A stretch of DNA of 49,742 nucleotides from an uncultured Roseobacter sp. (GTDB lineage Bacteria; Pseudomonadota; Alphaproteobacteria; Rhodobacterales; Rhodobacteraceae): positions 1 through 49,742 of the forward strand of contig CANKZM010000014.1 of the NCBI GenBank assembly GCA_947488305.1, written 5' to 3'. This document shows positions 16,761-25,804 of this stretch, one piece after another. The position numbers and the translations under genes were made by a program. The number at the start of each line of letters is the position of its first letter. The first letter of the stretch is position 1. Below the pieces are notes generated by a model. That model was not told the DNA's origin. It ran no database searches and worked only from the letters and a program-made list of their open reading frames with translations.

Positions 16761-18850
16761 TGGATACAACCCTGACTCCAAGCCTGAATCTGCTGAGCCA
16801 GTTGATGTCCGCCGCCGGATGGCACAGCACGGAGAACCGGCTCTTCGAAGCGGTACCGCATATGTCCGACAGGCTTTCGCCGCAGGACATGACAAAGACG
16901 CTGGAAAACCTGGGCGTCCCGACGTCGTCGGAAACATGTCGGCTTGACGAAATCACAGCCGATGATTGTCCATCGCTCTTTGTGGATACCCGGGATCAGA
17001 TGCGGGCTGTCCTGGATGCGGCGGATGGTAAACTCCTTATCTCCGGGGTGGATGAAACGGAGCCTGAATGGGTGCCTGCTTCCCGGCTGCAGGGACAGCT
17101 TGTGCGGCTTGAGCGATTTGGGCGCGAGCGCGAGAGCTTTGAGCAAGAAAACTTTGGGAAGATTGCCGGAAGTTTCCGCAACCTGTTGCCCTGGCTTGTG
17201 TTTTCATCCTTCATGTCCAACCTTGCTGGCCTCGCAACGCCGCTTTTGATCATGATTATCTACGACCGGGTCATTCCCTCGGGATCAATTGACCTAGTGA
17301 CGTCGCTGGCACTGGTCGCATTGATATTGCTGGCGACGGATGCTGGATTTCGCCTGATCCGGTCCACTGCTGTGGCCCACATGGGACGCGAAACAGAACA
17401 CAGATTGGGTTTGGCGCTGTTCCACAAATTGCTCGCCTTGCCGATTTCACAAATCCAGAAGGCGAGCGTCGAACAACAGCTTGCCCGCTTTAAACAGTTC
17501 GAAAGCTTGCGCGACGTCTTTACGGGGCAGGTGCTTACGACCGTATTGGACTTGCCCTTCACTCTCATCTTTCTGGCCGTGCTCTACGCGTTATCGCCAC
17601 AAATTGCCCTGCTGATCATGGTTTTGATTGTCGTCTTCGTTGTTTTGACCTGTGGCACGCTGCCGATTCAAAAGGGGTTAAACGCGAAGGCGGCCGAGGA
17701 AAAATCGGCCTTGCAAAGCTTCGTTTTTGAAACGGCTGAAAACCAGCGGGCGATACAGCGGTTGGGGCTTGTCGACTATTGGGACCGTCGTGGCGCCGCG
17801 CTCAGCAAAAACAGCGCGAGTGCTACGCGGCGGGCCACGGCCTTCCAGCTGATTACGCAGAACTTAGGACAAAGCTTGATGGCGGTCGCGGGCTTGGGCG
17901 CTGTGTCTCTGGGGACGCTCAGCGCCATGCAAGGTGACATGACTTTTGGGGCCTTGATCGCTGTCTTATCACTGGTGTGGAAGGTCCTGACACCCCTTCA
18001 ATCCCTCTACGCAAACTCCGCGCAGATCGTCGCTTTCCAGACCAGCAAAACCCAAAGTGACCGTGTCCTCGCGCTGCCAGAGGAAATGGTGCGTGGCGTC
18101 GGTCAAAGCCACCAGAAAACCTTGCGGGGTCGCATTTCTGTATCGGGGGTAACCCATCGTTATGATGCCGCCAGTGCTCCGGTACTTTCCCAGATCTCGC
18201 TTGAGATTGAAGCAAACGAATTTGTCGTCATCGGAGGCGGCAGCAACAGCGGAAAAACATCACTGTTGAGTTTGTTGAACGGGTTTTATCAGCCCAGCAT
18301 CGGCATGATCCAGATTGATGGCATCGACATGCGCCAGATCGCCGTGGACGATCTGCGGCAGTCCATCACCTATGGTTTATCGCAGCCGGAGCTATTCTAC
18401 GGTACGGTCTTCCAGAACTTCCGCCTGGCCGCCCCGTCGCTCAGCCGAGATGAGGTCATGCAGGCCCTCGAAATGATCGGCCTCAAAGCAGAAATCGAAA
18501 GTTTTCCCGAAGGTTTGGACACCAGGTTGTCCGAAACTTTCAGGGCTGCACAGCCTCTTTCCGTTCTTCGAGCGATCGGGCTGGCACGCGCATTGGCGCG
18601 GGGTGGGTCGGTCTGTTTGCTGAACGAACCCTGTGCGGGTTTGGACGCGATGCGGGTAGACGCACTGGTGAGCGCTTTGCGCCAGCTGAAAGGCCAACGC
18701 ACCTTCATTATCGCTACCCAAGAGCCGGAAGTTGCAAAATTGGCGGACCGGTTGGTCTATCTGCAGAACGGCAGGGTCGTCGCAAATGATGTTGGACAAG
18801 CAGGAATGAAAAAGTTCGCGGCCCTCGTGAACCGATCAGGAGCAGAATGA
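16760..18850 (+). CDS. Type I secretion ABC half-transporter with C39-like domain and eroded ATPase motifs (subunit 2)
   Basis: A 696-residue exporter of the LapB/HlyB type. Residues 1 to about 130 look like a C39-peptidase-like domain without an obvious catalytic cysteine motif, as in substrate-docking exporters of large adhesins. The membrane region spans about 140-420. In the ATPase domain Walker A is acceptable (GGSNSGKT, 493-500) and the Q-loop is present (LSQPELF). The signature reads FRAAQPLSVLRAIGLARAL instead of LSGGQ. Walker B is CLLNEP, with N622 replacing Asp and E623 retained. The H-loop position is Q654 (IATQEP). It thus keeps the catalytic glutamate its partner lacks. The HlyD-type adaptor gene begins two bases after this stop codon. 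Confidence 0.87.
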   Translation: MDTTLTPSLNLLSQLMSAAGWHSTENRLFEAVPHMSDRLSPQDMTKTLENLGVPTSSETCRLDEITADDCPSLFVDTRDQMRAVLDAADGKLLISGVDETEPEWVPASRLQGQLVRLERFGRERESFEQENFGKIAGSFRNLLPWLVFSSFMSNLAGLATPLLIMIIYDRVIPSGSIDLVTSLALVALILLATDAGFRLIRSTAVAHMGRETEHRLGLALFHKLLALPISQIQKASVEQQLARFKQFESLRDVFTGQVLTTVLDLPFTLIFLAVLYALSPQIALLIMVLIVVFVVLTCGTLPIQKGLNAKAAEEKSALQSFVFETAENQRAIQRLGLVDYWDRRGAALSKNSASATRRATAFQLITQNLGQSLMAVAGLGAVSLGTLSAMQGDMTFGALIAVLSLVWKVLTPLQSLYANSAQIVAFQTSKTQSDRVLALPEEMVRGVGQSHQKTLRGRISVSGVTHRYDAASAPVLSQISLEIEANEFVVIGGGSNSGKTSLLSLLNGFYQPSIGMIQIDGIDMRQIAVDDLRQSITYGLSQPELFYGTVFQNFRLAAPSLSRDEVMQALEMIGLKAEIESFPEGLDTRLSETFRAAQPLSVLRAIGLARALARGGSVCLLNEPCAGLDAMRVDALVSALRQLKGQRTFIIATQEPEVAKLADRLVYLQNGRVVANDVGQAGMKKFAALVNRSGAE

Positions 18851-18851
18851 C

Positions 18852-20168
18852 ATGACAGGAAACGCAAACCCCTCGCCCAAGAATGGTGTCTTCGCGCGGT
18901 CAGCTGAGCGTTCTGCCCGCAGCGCACCCAAGCTCGCCGGAATTCTGGTAATGACGATCACCGGCTTTTTGGGCGGTATGCTCTGGATGGCGACCACAAC
19001 CAAAGTGCCAGAGCTGACACGGGCCAGCGGCGCTTTGGTCCCAACCGGACGTTACCACCAAATTCAGGCCCCCGAGGCAGGAGTAGTCGTCTCGGTCAAC
19101 GTGGCCGAAGGACAAACGATAATGCGTGGTCAGGTGTTGGCCGAACTTTCCTCACTCACTCTCGATCAGCAGGAACAGGACCTGAGACAAGAGGCCACGT
19201 CCAATGATCTGAAGCTCAAAAACTACCGGGCGATCCTGGCGGCCTCGGAAACCAGCGATCTGACACTGGACGGTTTGGCCTCTGCGGATATGGAGTACGC
19301 CGCCACCCAAATCACTTTGCTTGGGAAAAAACAAAATGCACAGGAGGAACTGGTGGCGCGTTTAAGGGAAACCCTCCACACCCTGCAACGGGCCCGTGGA
19401 TTGGCTGAAAAACGTGTCGACGCCAAAGCGATCTCCGTCGAAAAAGACGAAGAGTTGTTTGCAAAAGGATTGACGACCGCGCGCGATCTGGACGCGCAAC
19501 GGGATCGGCTTGACCAACTGCAAGCAAGCCTCGTCGATGTTGACGTCCGTCTTTCACAACTTCAGAAAGACCTGAGCACCGCCTTGTCCAACGCGACGCA
19601 AACGCGTCTGGCACTACAGGAAAAATACTCCGAGCAAGTATTCGAGCTGGAACTGCGTCAGCAAGCGCTTGCAGTACAGGCCGCTGCACTCACCGCGCAA
19701 CGCGAAGCGATGAAGGTGCGGGCCCCGGAAAACGGGATCGTGCACGCGATCAGTTTTCCCAATCCAGGCGAAATAATCGCAGCCGGTGATGTGCTCTTCG
19801 AACTCTTGCCGACGGAACAAAACCTTGTGGCTGAAATCGAAGTCAATCCACTGGACATCGGCCATATTTCCAAAGGAGATGCTGTTGCTCTGAAATTCGA
19901 TACTTTCGATCCGCGCCGCTACGGGCAGGTTGAGGGTGAGATCATCAGTATTTCTCCAAACTCGGTGATGGACCGTGAAACAGGGCAGGAACATTTCCGG
20001 GCGACGGTGGAATTGTCAGGCGCGACGATCGGGCAGGGTGTCTGGCAGCGTACCCTGCAATCCGGAATGACAACTACCGCAGAGATTGTAACCGATGAGC
20101 GGACGGTGTTGGCATACCTCCTCAAACCGATCAACCGGTCACTGGAAAACGCCTTTGGCGAACGTTAG
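18852..20168 (+). CDS. HlyD-family periplasmic adaptor (membrane fusion protein) of type I secretion system
   Basis: A 438-residue adaptor. A short cytoplasmic N-terminus is followed by one membrane helix (about 28-48, LAGILVMTITGFLGGMLW). Next come the lipoyl half-motif YHQIQAPEAGVVVSVNVAEG, a long coiled coil (about 100-285) and the second lipoyl half (VRAPENGIVHAISFPNPGE). The last part is a beta-barrel domain near 310-420. This is the standard plan for proteins that bridge an inner-membrane ABC exporter to a TolC-like channel. No outer-membrane channel gene is seen, so the chromosome must supply one. The stop is three bases from the convergent citryl-CoA-lyase-like gene, with no room for a terminator. 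Confidence 0.92.
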   Translation: MTGNANPSPKNGVFARSAERSARSAPKLAGILVMTITGFLGGMLWMATTTKVPELTRASGALVPTGRYHQIQAPEAGVVVSVNVAEGQTIMRGQVLAELSSLTLDQQEQDLRQEATSNDLKLKNYRAILAASETSDLTLDGLASADMEYAATQITLLGKKQNAQEELVARLRETLHTLQRARGLAEKRVDAKAISVEKDEELFAKGLTTARDLDAQRDRLDQLQASLVDVDVRLSQLQKDLSTALSNATQTRLALQEKYSEQVFELELRQQALAVQAAALTAQREAMKVRAPENGIVHAISFPNPGEIIAAGDVLFELLPTEQNLVAEIEVNPLDIGHISKGDAVALKFDTFDPRRYGQVEGEIISISPNSVMDRETGQEHFRATVELSGATIGQGVWQRTLQSGMTTTAEIVTDERTVLAYLLKPINRSLENAFGER

Positions 20169-20171
20169 CAG

Positions 20172-20939
20172 TCAGCTTTCGGGCTGATAAGTCCAGCGGT
20201 AATGCGGCGGCGTCGGGCCTTTATTTCGTCCCCCCTGTTGCTGTTGCTCCCAGGCATGGGCCAGAATTCCGACCGAACGCGAAAGACAGAAAATGCCCCG
20301 CGCCAGAGGCGCTTCAAATCCCAGTTCCGCGAAGATGACGGCTGTGGCACCATCAATATTCATCGGCACGGGTTTTTCTTTTTCCGCCGCCAGCGTGGTC
20401 TCAATCTGCCGGGCAACTCTGGCAAAACCGCCTCCGCACACCTTCTCCTCTACCGCCTGATCAACCAACTCGAGCAGACGCGGAGCGCGAGGGTCCACCG
20501 GCTTGTGAAAGCGATGCCCAAACCCCGGTAGGTAGGGCCCATGGGTCTTACGCCAGGTATCGAGAGTGCCGGGGACATCACCGTGTTGCAACGCGGCGTG
20601 ATAGAGTGCGACGGCTTGCTCTCCGGCGCCCCCATGCACATCGCCCAGCATATTCACGCCAGTGGCCATGGCATTGTTCAAACCCACACCGCACGTCGCA
20701 GCCATTCGCGCCGCAGCAATTGAAGGCGCTTGCGGACCGTGATCAACCGCCGCCACCAGCGCAGCCTCAAACAGCCGCGCTTGCTTTGGGTCAGGCAACG
20801 TGCCGCGTAACATCAGCCAAATCATTTGCGGGAAAGACACCTGCCCGATGAGCGACTCTATCGGACGCCCGCGAATATCGATACGCCCCGGTTCCATGTC
20901 AATTATCGAGGTGCGCCACCAATCCGCCACGTCGCTCAT
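20172..20939 (-). CDS. Citryl-CoA lyase-like enzyme (citrate synthase fold)
   Basis: A 255-residue protein of the citrate-synthase superfamily, much shorter than citrate synthase and the right size for citryl-CoA lyase. The three catalytic positions can be placed: a His in LGDVHGGAGE, a His in PGFGHRFHKPVD and the Asp in MNIDGATAV. Family members cleave or form C-C bonds in citryl- or citramalyl-type CoA esters. Its start overlaps the CoA-transferase stop by four bases. Together they suggest activation of a 3-hydroxy acid as a CoA ester, followed by cleavage to acetyl-CoA and an oxo acid. It is the last gene of the minus-strand unit 24226-20172. Confidence 0.8.
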   Translation of the reverse strand: MSDVADWWRTSIIDMEPGRIDIRGRPIESLIGQVSFPQMIWLMLRGTLPDPKQARLFEAALVAAVDHGPQAPSIAAARMAATCGVGLNNAMATGVNMLGDVHGGAGEQAVALYHAALQHGDVPGTLDTWRKTHGPYLPGFGHRFHKPVDPRAPRLLELVDQAVEEKVCGGGFARVARQIETTLAAEKEKPVPMNIDGATAVIFAELGFEAPLARGIFCLSRSVGILAHAWEQQQQGGRNKGPTPPHYRWTYQPES

Positions 20940-22120
20940 ATCACACCTTCTTTTCTAAATGCGTCGATCTCCTCCGCCGAGAAACCGATCTCCGCCAAAA
21001 CGTCGACGTTGTTTTGGCCAAGGTCAGGGGGCGGGCTTTTGGGCGATGGGCGTGCGCCGTCAATCCGGACAGGAGACGTCGCCAGTTTCAGCGTTTCGCC
21101 CTTTGCATCGACATCGGCGATCAAGCCACGCTTGGCCACTTGCGCACTTTCCAGAACCTGCGGCACCGTCAGCACAGGACCACACGGCACACCTTTTGCG
21201 TTCAGTAGTGGCACCCAATGCGCGGCAGGTCTGAGCATCAAAGTTTCTTCCAATTCAGCCCGCAACATATGACGGTTCGCTTTGCGGTCTTCGCGAGTGC
21301 CGAAAACGTCACGATCCCGCAATTCTGGGCGCTCCAATATTTCGGTCAGGGTGATCCACTGCTCATCCCGGTTGGCCGCAATGTTGATCGGCTGATCCGC
21401 GGTCCTGAAAGTACCAGACGGGGCAGAGGTGGTGTTCTCATTGCCTTGGGCTGTGGGCGAAACGCCGGCCAGCAGGTGGTTGGAGACCACCCATCCCATG
21501 GTCGACAAGACCGCTTCAGTCATTGAAATGTCCAGAAATGCCCCCCGCGGTGACGCGTTGAGCGCTGCTGAAATCGCAAACGCCGCGGTCATCCCACCAA
21601 TCGTATCACCAAGCGGATAACCCACCCGCAAAGGTGCCGTTTCCCGTGTTCCCGTGATGGACATCACCCCGGCGATACCTTGAACGATCTGATCGTAGGC
21701 CGGGTTATCCCGCCAGGGCCCATCCTGACCAAACCCCGAGATTGCACAGTAGATCAGGGCAGGGTTCTCGACCCGAAGGGTGTCGTAGCCCAGCCCCAGA
21801 CGATCCAACACGCCGGGACGATAATTTTCGACAAAGACATCCGCCGTCTGCACCAGCCGCTTGAGTACCTGCTTCCCACGCGCGTCTTTCAGGTTCAGGG
21901 TCAAAGACGCCTTACCCGCATTCTGGGCCAGAAATGAGACCCCCATATTCGCGCGGTTCCGTTCCGGATCAGCGCCAAGCTGACGGGCCAGATCACCGTT
22001 GCCGGGGCGCTCGACCTTGATCACTTCCGCCCCCAGAAGGGCCAGTTGATAAGTACAGTAGGGGCCCGCCAGAACGTTGGTCGCGTCGATTACCCGGATG
22101 CCGCTGAGTGGCGCTGTCAT
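20936..22120 (-). CDS. CaiB/BaiF family III CoA-transferase
   Basis: A 394-residue family III CoA-transferase. It opens with LSGIRVIDATNVLAGPYCTYQLA and VIKVERPGNGD, typical of the family. The catalytic aspartate is expected in NPAYDQIVQG. Such enzymes move CoA between carboxylic acids, usually from succinyl-CoA, with high substrate specificity. It overlaps the downstream lyase gene by four bases (ATGA), and its own start has a strong GAGGGAGAGGG site. Context suggests it makes the CoA ester that the lyase then splits. The acid it uses is not identifiable from sequence. Confidence 0.9.
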   Translation of the reverse strand: MTAPLSGIRVIDATNVLAGPYCTYQLALLGAEVIKVERPGNGDLARQLGADPERNRANMGVSFLAQNAGKASLTLNLKDARGKQVLKRLVQTADVFVENYRPGVLDRLGLGYDTLRVENPALIYCAISGFGQDGPWRDNPAYDQIVQGIAGVMSITGTRETAPLRVGYPLGDTIGGMTAAFAISAALNASPRGAFLDISMTEAVLSTMGWVVSNHLLAGVSPTAQGNENTTSAPSGTFRTADQPINIAANRDEQWITLTEILERPELRDRDVFGTREDRKANRHMLRAELEETLMLRPAAHWVPLLNAKGVPCGPVLTVPQVLESAQVAKRGLIADVDAKGETLKLATSPVRIDGARPSPKSPPPDLGQNNVDVLAEIGFSAEEIDAFRKEGVI

Positions 22121-22192
22121 CTGCCCTCTCCCTCACCCCGCATGATCGCGAAATCACCGGGTAACGCAAGAGGGCGCTCAACGCGGCTGAAC

Positions 22193-23140
22193 TCACTCCG
22201 GCACCGGCGTGATCAGCGCCTGACCAGCAAAAAAGGCGGCAAGATTCTCGCGCTGCAGCGCGCCCATGCGAGTCCGTGTCTCAATAGTGCCGGACGACTG
22301 ATGCGGCGAAAGCAACACATTGTCGAGCGCCAGAAACCGAGGGTCGATGTGCCGCTCATTCAGGAAAACGTCGAGTGCAGCACCAGCAATGGCACCAGAC
22401 TCCAAAGCATTCAGCAGCGCCGGTTCATCAATCGTGGTGCCCCGAGAGATGTTGATCAAAAGACCCGCAGGCCCCAACGCTTCAAGGATATCTTTGCCGA
22501 TAATGCCAGCCGTTGCAGGTCCGCCGGAAACACAAACGAACAACACATCCACATTTGCCGCCATTGCCGCGATATCATCGTAATGTGTCCAACCCGGCGT
22601 CTCTTTCGGCGCACGCGCGAAATAACTGACATCGATGTTGAAGGGGACAAGTCGTTCCGCTACGGCCCGCCCGATGCGTCCCAGCCCGACAATGCCCGCA
22701 CGTTTGCCGGAAACCTTGCGTTGCAAACGGTATTCTCCGTGCTGCGCCCAATGGCCCGATGTGATCCAGTTCTGCGCGCCTGGAATACCGCGGGACCAGG
22801 CGATCATCATGCCAATCCCAAGATCGGCGACGTCTTCTGTCAACACGTCCGGTGTATTGGACACAAGAATGCCGCGCGAGACCGCATGCGCCACGTCGAT
22901 GGTGTCATATCCGACACCAAGGTTGGCGATCATACCCAAGTTGGGGAACCTGTCCATGATTTCACCACTCAGAAACGAATGCCCGCGAAAAGCGATGCCG
23001 CGAATTGCTTCAAACGCTTCGGCAGGCAAGTGATCGAGTGTGCCCCCTTCGGCCATATGCCAGGTGTTGTAGGCCTCCTGCATTGGCGCGTGATCGTAAT
23101 CTGCGTAGTCCCCCACAACGAGGATATCAGGTTTGGTCAT
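22193..23140 (-). CDS. D-isomer-specific 2-hydroxyacid dehydrogenase
   Basis: A 315-residue NAD(P)-dependent dehydrogenase. The nucleotide-binding motif is GIVGLGRIGRAVAE near residue 148. The catalytic set is the arginine in INISRGTTID, a glutamate downstream, and the histidine in LLSPHQSSGT. It resembles glyoxylate/hydroxypyruvate-type reductases in length and motifs. The ATG at 23140 follows GGAGAG. It lies between the membrane hydroxylase gene and the CoA-transferase gene on the same strand. A step interconverting a 2-hydroxy acid and a 2-oxo acid would fit the proposed pathway. Confidence 0.9.
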   Translation of the reverse strand: MTKPDILVVGDYADYDHAPMQEAYNTWHMAEGGTLDHLPAEAFEAIRGIAFRGHSFLSGEIMDRFPNLGMIANLGVGYDTIDVAHAVSRGILVSNTPDVLTEDVADLGIGMMIAWSRGIPGAQNWITSGHWAQHGEYRLQRKVSGKRAGIVGLGRIGRAVAERLVPFNIDVSYFARAPKETPGWTHYDDIAAMAANVDVLFVCVSGGPATAGIIGKDILEALGPAGLLINISRGTTIDEPALLNALESGAIAGAALDVFLNERHIDPRFLALDNVLLSPHQSSGTIETRTRMGALQRENLAAFFAGQALITPVPE

Positions 23141-23191
23141 AAGTCTCTCCGTGAGGGTTCGGGGTGCGCCGGGGTTTAGGGTTGGGGAAGG

Positions 23192-24226
23192 TCAGGACGC
23201 CTGCTCCTCAGCCATACGTTTCATCCGCTCGGCATGACGTTTGCGAAAATGCGCATCCGCTTCGGGAGTTCCGTCATGCAGGCTGCCAAACCATTTATCA
23301 AGCGGCACGTTGCTCTCGCCAAAATTTACCGTGTGATAGCGGTGATGAAGGTAGTGGAGATAGCGGTCATTGCTCAGGGCTGCTTCATCGCCAAAGACGA
23401 TCTCATCGAAACCGGAATGGCTGATCGCCGGTCCAAGTGCTGTTTGAAAACCGTTGAACATCATGTGCAGCGGATGGGTTGGCACCACCAGATGGATCAG
23501 CATGCAGGAGAAATACAACAGATGTTCCACCGGGTGCATCGCCATACCCGACCACGGGCCCACATTGACGTTTTTGTGGTGAAGGTAGTGCACCCGGTCA
23601 TAAAGTGGTTTCCAGTGGATCAGACGATGTATCCAGTAAAAGTGAAAGTTGCGCCAGAAGGGTACCGCCATCATCAGTAGACAGAATATTATGGGATGCT
23701 CGGACGGGTTCAGGTAGGGTAGCCAGCCGTTGGCATATCCCCACCACAAGCCACATTCATAGGCCGTCCAGATCACCGCGCCAGACTGCGCCCAGAAGAC
23801 GTTGTCATAGATTTGATTGTTGAACAGGAAGGTCGGATTGTTCTCGGCAGGCCAGTTGCCATTGTATTTCTTTTGCCGCCCCTGCATCCGAAATTTGAGG
23901 AACCAGAGATGAAAGGCTCCTGTCCAGACCCAGATGAGGACCAGATTGCGGACCAGGATCTCGAACATCCAGCCAAGGTGCAGGGTTTCCATGCGGGCGA
24001 GGTCTGGCGTGAACCACACAAAGGAGACGCCGATCAGCAGCATGTAAAGTGCAAACCAGGGCAGGAAAAAGCCCGGAAACCCCGTGAGCCATTTAAAGAT
24101 TTTTGGAAAGTTCAGCGGGTCATCGAGTAGCGGCTCCAAGCTGACAGGTCGGCCGGACCACCATTCGCCCCGTCGGTCGCGCTGTTGTCCATGCTCGTCA
24201 ACCGTAAACTTTGGGCGTTTCGCCAT
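23192..24226 (-). CDS. Sterol desaturase/fatty acid hydroxylase-type membrane di-iron oxygenase
   Basis: A 344-residue membrane protein with the histidine clusters of the fatty acid hydroxylase superfamily: HRLIH and HYLHH in the middle, and YLHHRYH near the C-terminus. Several hydrophobic helices precede them (FFLPWFALYMLLIGVSFVWF). These enzymes hold a di-iron centre and hydroxylate or desaturate hydrophobic substrates at the membrane, using O2 and electrons from a redox partner. I chose ATG 24226 because AGGAG stands seven bases before it. An in-frame codon at 24262 has no such site. A Rieske ferredoxin is encoded in the divergent unit (25805-26116) and could be the electron donor. The N-terminus is charged and cytosolic. 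Confidence 0.85.
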   Translation of the reverse strand: MAKRPKFTVDEHGQQRDRRGEWWSGRPVSLEPLLDDPLNFPKIFKWLTGFPGFFLPWFALYMLLIGVSFVWFTPDLARMETLHLGWMFEILVRNLVLIWVWTGAFHLWFLKFRMQGRQKKYNGNWPAENNPTFLFNNQIYDNVFWAQSGAVIWTAYECGLWWGYANGWLPYLNPSEHPIIFCLLMMAVPFWRNFHFYWIHRLIHWKPLYDRVHYLHHKNVNVGPWSGMAMHPVEHLLYFSCMLIHLVVPTHPLHMMFNGFQTALGPAISHSGFDEIVFGDEAALSNDRYLHYLHHRYHTVNFGESNVPLDKWFGSLHDGTPEADAHFRKRHAERMKRMAEEQAS

Positions 24227-24366
24227 GCGGGTCTCCTCGGCACCTGCTAACCGAAGTATCACCTTGGGCTCGCGCAGGTCAAGAAAGTTTCGAAACTAGT
24301 ATATTTTGCCGGATATAATATGCCTTTTCGAATATTCTTGACCTTAATGTTTTTGCGTCGTAGTCG

Positions 24367-25068
24367 ATGTGCATGGAGACATTGTACGACCCCAGCCAAT
24401 TGCCAGATCCTTACGAGGTCATGCGCGACGGGCTGATCTGGGGGCGCTGGAAATCCGGCGAACGGTTGAAACCACAGCATCTGAAAGATGAACTGGGTTG
24501 CACCAAGGCCGCCCTGCGCGAGGCCTTGTTACGCCTCGCCGGAGAAGGCTTTGTTGAGGCCGAAAAACACCACGGATTTCGCGCAACCGATCATAGTGAA
24601 GAGACTTTTCGGCAGGCGGCACACCTGCGTCAACTGCTGGAATGCGAAGGCGCGTCCATGGCCATTGAACAGGGCGACTTTGAATGGGAAATGGCGTTGA
24701 ACGCAGCCCACCACAATCTCGCCTATATCGAAGATCAAATGTCCAAGGCGGACGATCTGGAACCGTTTCTCAAACGATGGTCACGTCAGGACTGGCTGTT
24801 TCATTCGGTGCTGCTCTCGGCATGTGGTTCGCCCATGCTGATGCAGAGTTACAAATCCGCCTTTGACACTTTCCGGATGTATGCGGTTTCTCAAATCGCC
24901 AATTTCGGATTCTCCGAAGTGACGCGCGCGGAACATCAATCCATTTACGACGCGGCGATCACCCGGGATGCAGAAAGCTGCAGGGCCGCAATACGCACAC
25001 ACCTTGAACTCTACGAAGACAACAACCGCTCGCCCGAAAAGCGCGCGCCAAAGGGAGAAAACAAATGA
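24367..25068 (+). CDS. GntR-family (FCD-type) transcriptional regulator
   Basis: A 233-residue regulator. A winged-helix domain fills residues 15-70 (LKDELGCTKAALREALLRLAGEGFV). It is followed by an all-helical FCD-type effector domain (HLRQLLECEGASMAIEQ) expected to bind a small organic acid. ATGs at 24367 and 24373 are both possible and neither has a clear ribosome site. It is divergent from the hydroxylase operon across a 140-bp gap, and that gap includes an AT-rich near-dyad around 24296-24322. It overlaps the SDR gene by four bases. It most likely controls the whole 20172-26116 cluster. Confidence 0.87.
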   Translation: MCMETLYDPSQLPDPYEVMRDGLIWGRWKSGERLKPQHLKDELGCTKAALREALLRLAGEGFVEAEKHHGFRATDHSEETFRQAAHLRQLLECEGASMAIEQGDFEWEMALNAAHHNLAYIEDQMSKADDLEPFLKRWSRQDWLFHSVLLSACGSPMLMQSYKSAFDTFRMYAVSQIANFGFSEVTRAEHQSIYDAAITRDAESCRAAIRTHLELYEDNNRSPEKRAPKGENK

Positions 25069-25802
25069 GCAGAATAGCATTGGTCACCGGTGGTGGTTCC
25101 GGCATCGGGAAAGCCTGCGCCCTGAAACTGGCCGAAAACGGCTACACTGTGGTTGTTACTGGCCGCCGTCAGGACGCGCTAGACGCCACCGTGGCAGAGA
25201 TGGGCGCCGGACACGGGATGGCCTGTGATGTTACCGACGCTGGGCAAGTCGATGCCCTATACGCCCGCATCACCAAGGATCTTGGCCGTTTGGACGTGCT
25301 CTTCAATAACGCGGGGAACAACGTGCCTGCGGCTCCTATTGGGGATATTCCGCCAGAAGATTTTCAGAAGGTGATGAACGTGAATATCTACGGGGCGTTT
25401 CTGTGTGCCCGTGGGGCGTTCAACGTGATGCGCGCGCAAGACCCGCAAGGCGGTCGGATCATTAATAATGGCTCGATCTCGGCTGCGGTACCGCGCCCGG
25501 GGTCGTCCCCCTACACCAGTTCAAAACACGCGATCACCGGCATGACCCGATCAATCTCGCTAGATGGGCGGCCCTTCAACATCGCCTGCGGACAGATCGA
25601 TATTGGCAACACCGCCTCGGATATGACCGCGCGGATGTCGGGCGGCGTGCCCCAAGCTGATGGGACGATGAAGCCTGAGCCCGTTATGGGCGTCGATAAC
25701 GTCGCGAACGCGGTATTGCATATGGCCGATCTGCCGTTGGAGGCGAACATTCAATTCATGACGATCATGGCAACCAATATGCCGTTTATCGGGCGCGGAT
25801 AA
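25065..25802 (+). CDS. Short-chain dehydrogenase/reductase (SDR)
   Basis: A 245-residue classical SDR. The cofactor motif is VTGGGSGIGKA at residues 7-17. NNAG lies near 83, the catalytic serine in NNGSIS, and the Tyr/Lys pair in YTSSKHA. It is translationally coupled to the GntR gene (ATGA) and followed two bases later by the Rieske gene. In the proposed pathway it could oxidise an alcohol produced by the membrane hydroxylase. The substrate is unknown. Confidence 0.92.
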   Translation: MSRIALVTGGGSGIGKACALKLAENGYTVVVTGRRQDALDATVAEMGAGHGMACDVTDAGQVDALYARITKDLGRLDVLFNNAGNNVPAAPIGDIPPEDFQKVMNVNIYGAFLCARGAFNVMRAQDPQGGRIINNGSISAAVPRPGSSPYTSSKHAITGMTRSISLDGRPFNIACGQIDIGNTASDMTARMSGGVPQADGTMKPEPVMGVDNVANAVLHMADLPLEANIQFMTIMATNMPFIGRG

Positions 25803-25804
25803 CG

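Noticed and set aside
22046-23179. A 377-codon open frame on the plus strand
   Set aside because: It lies antisense to the well-supported CoA-transferase and 2-hydroxyacid dehydrogenase genes, its product has no recognisable domain, and its composition looks like reverse-frame coding.
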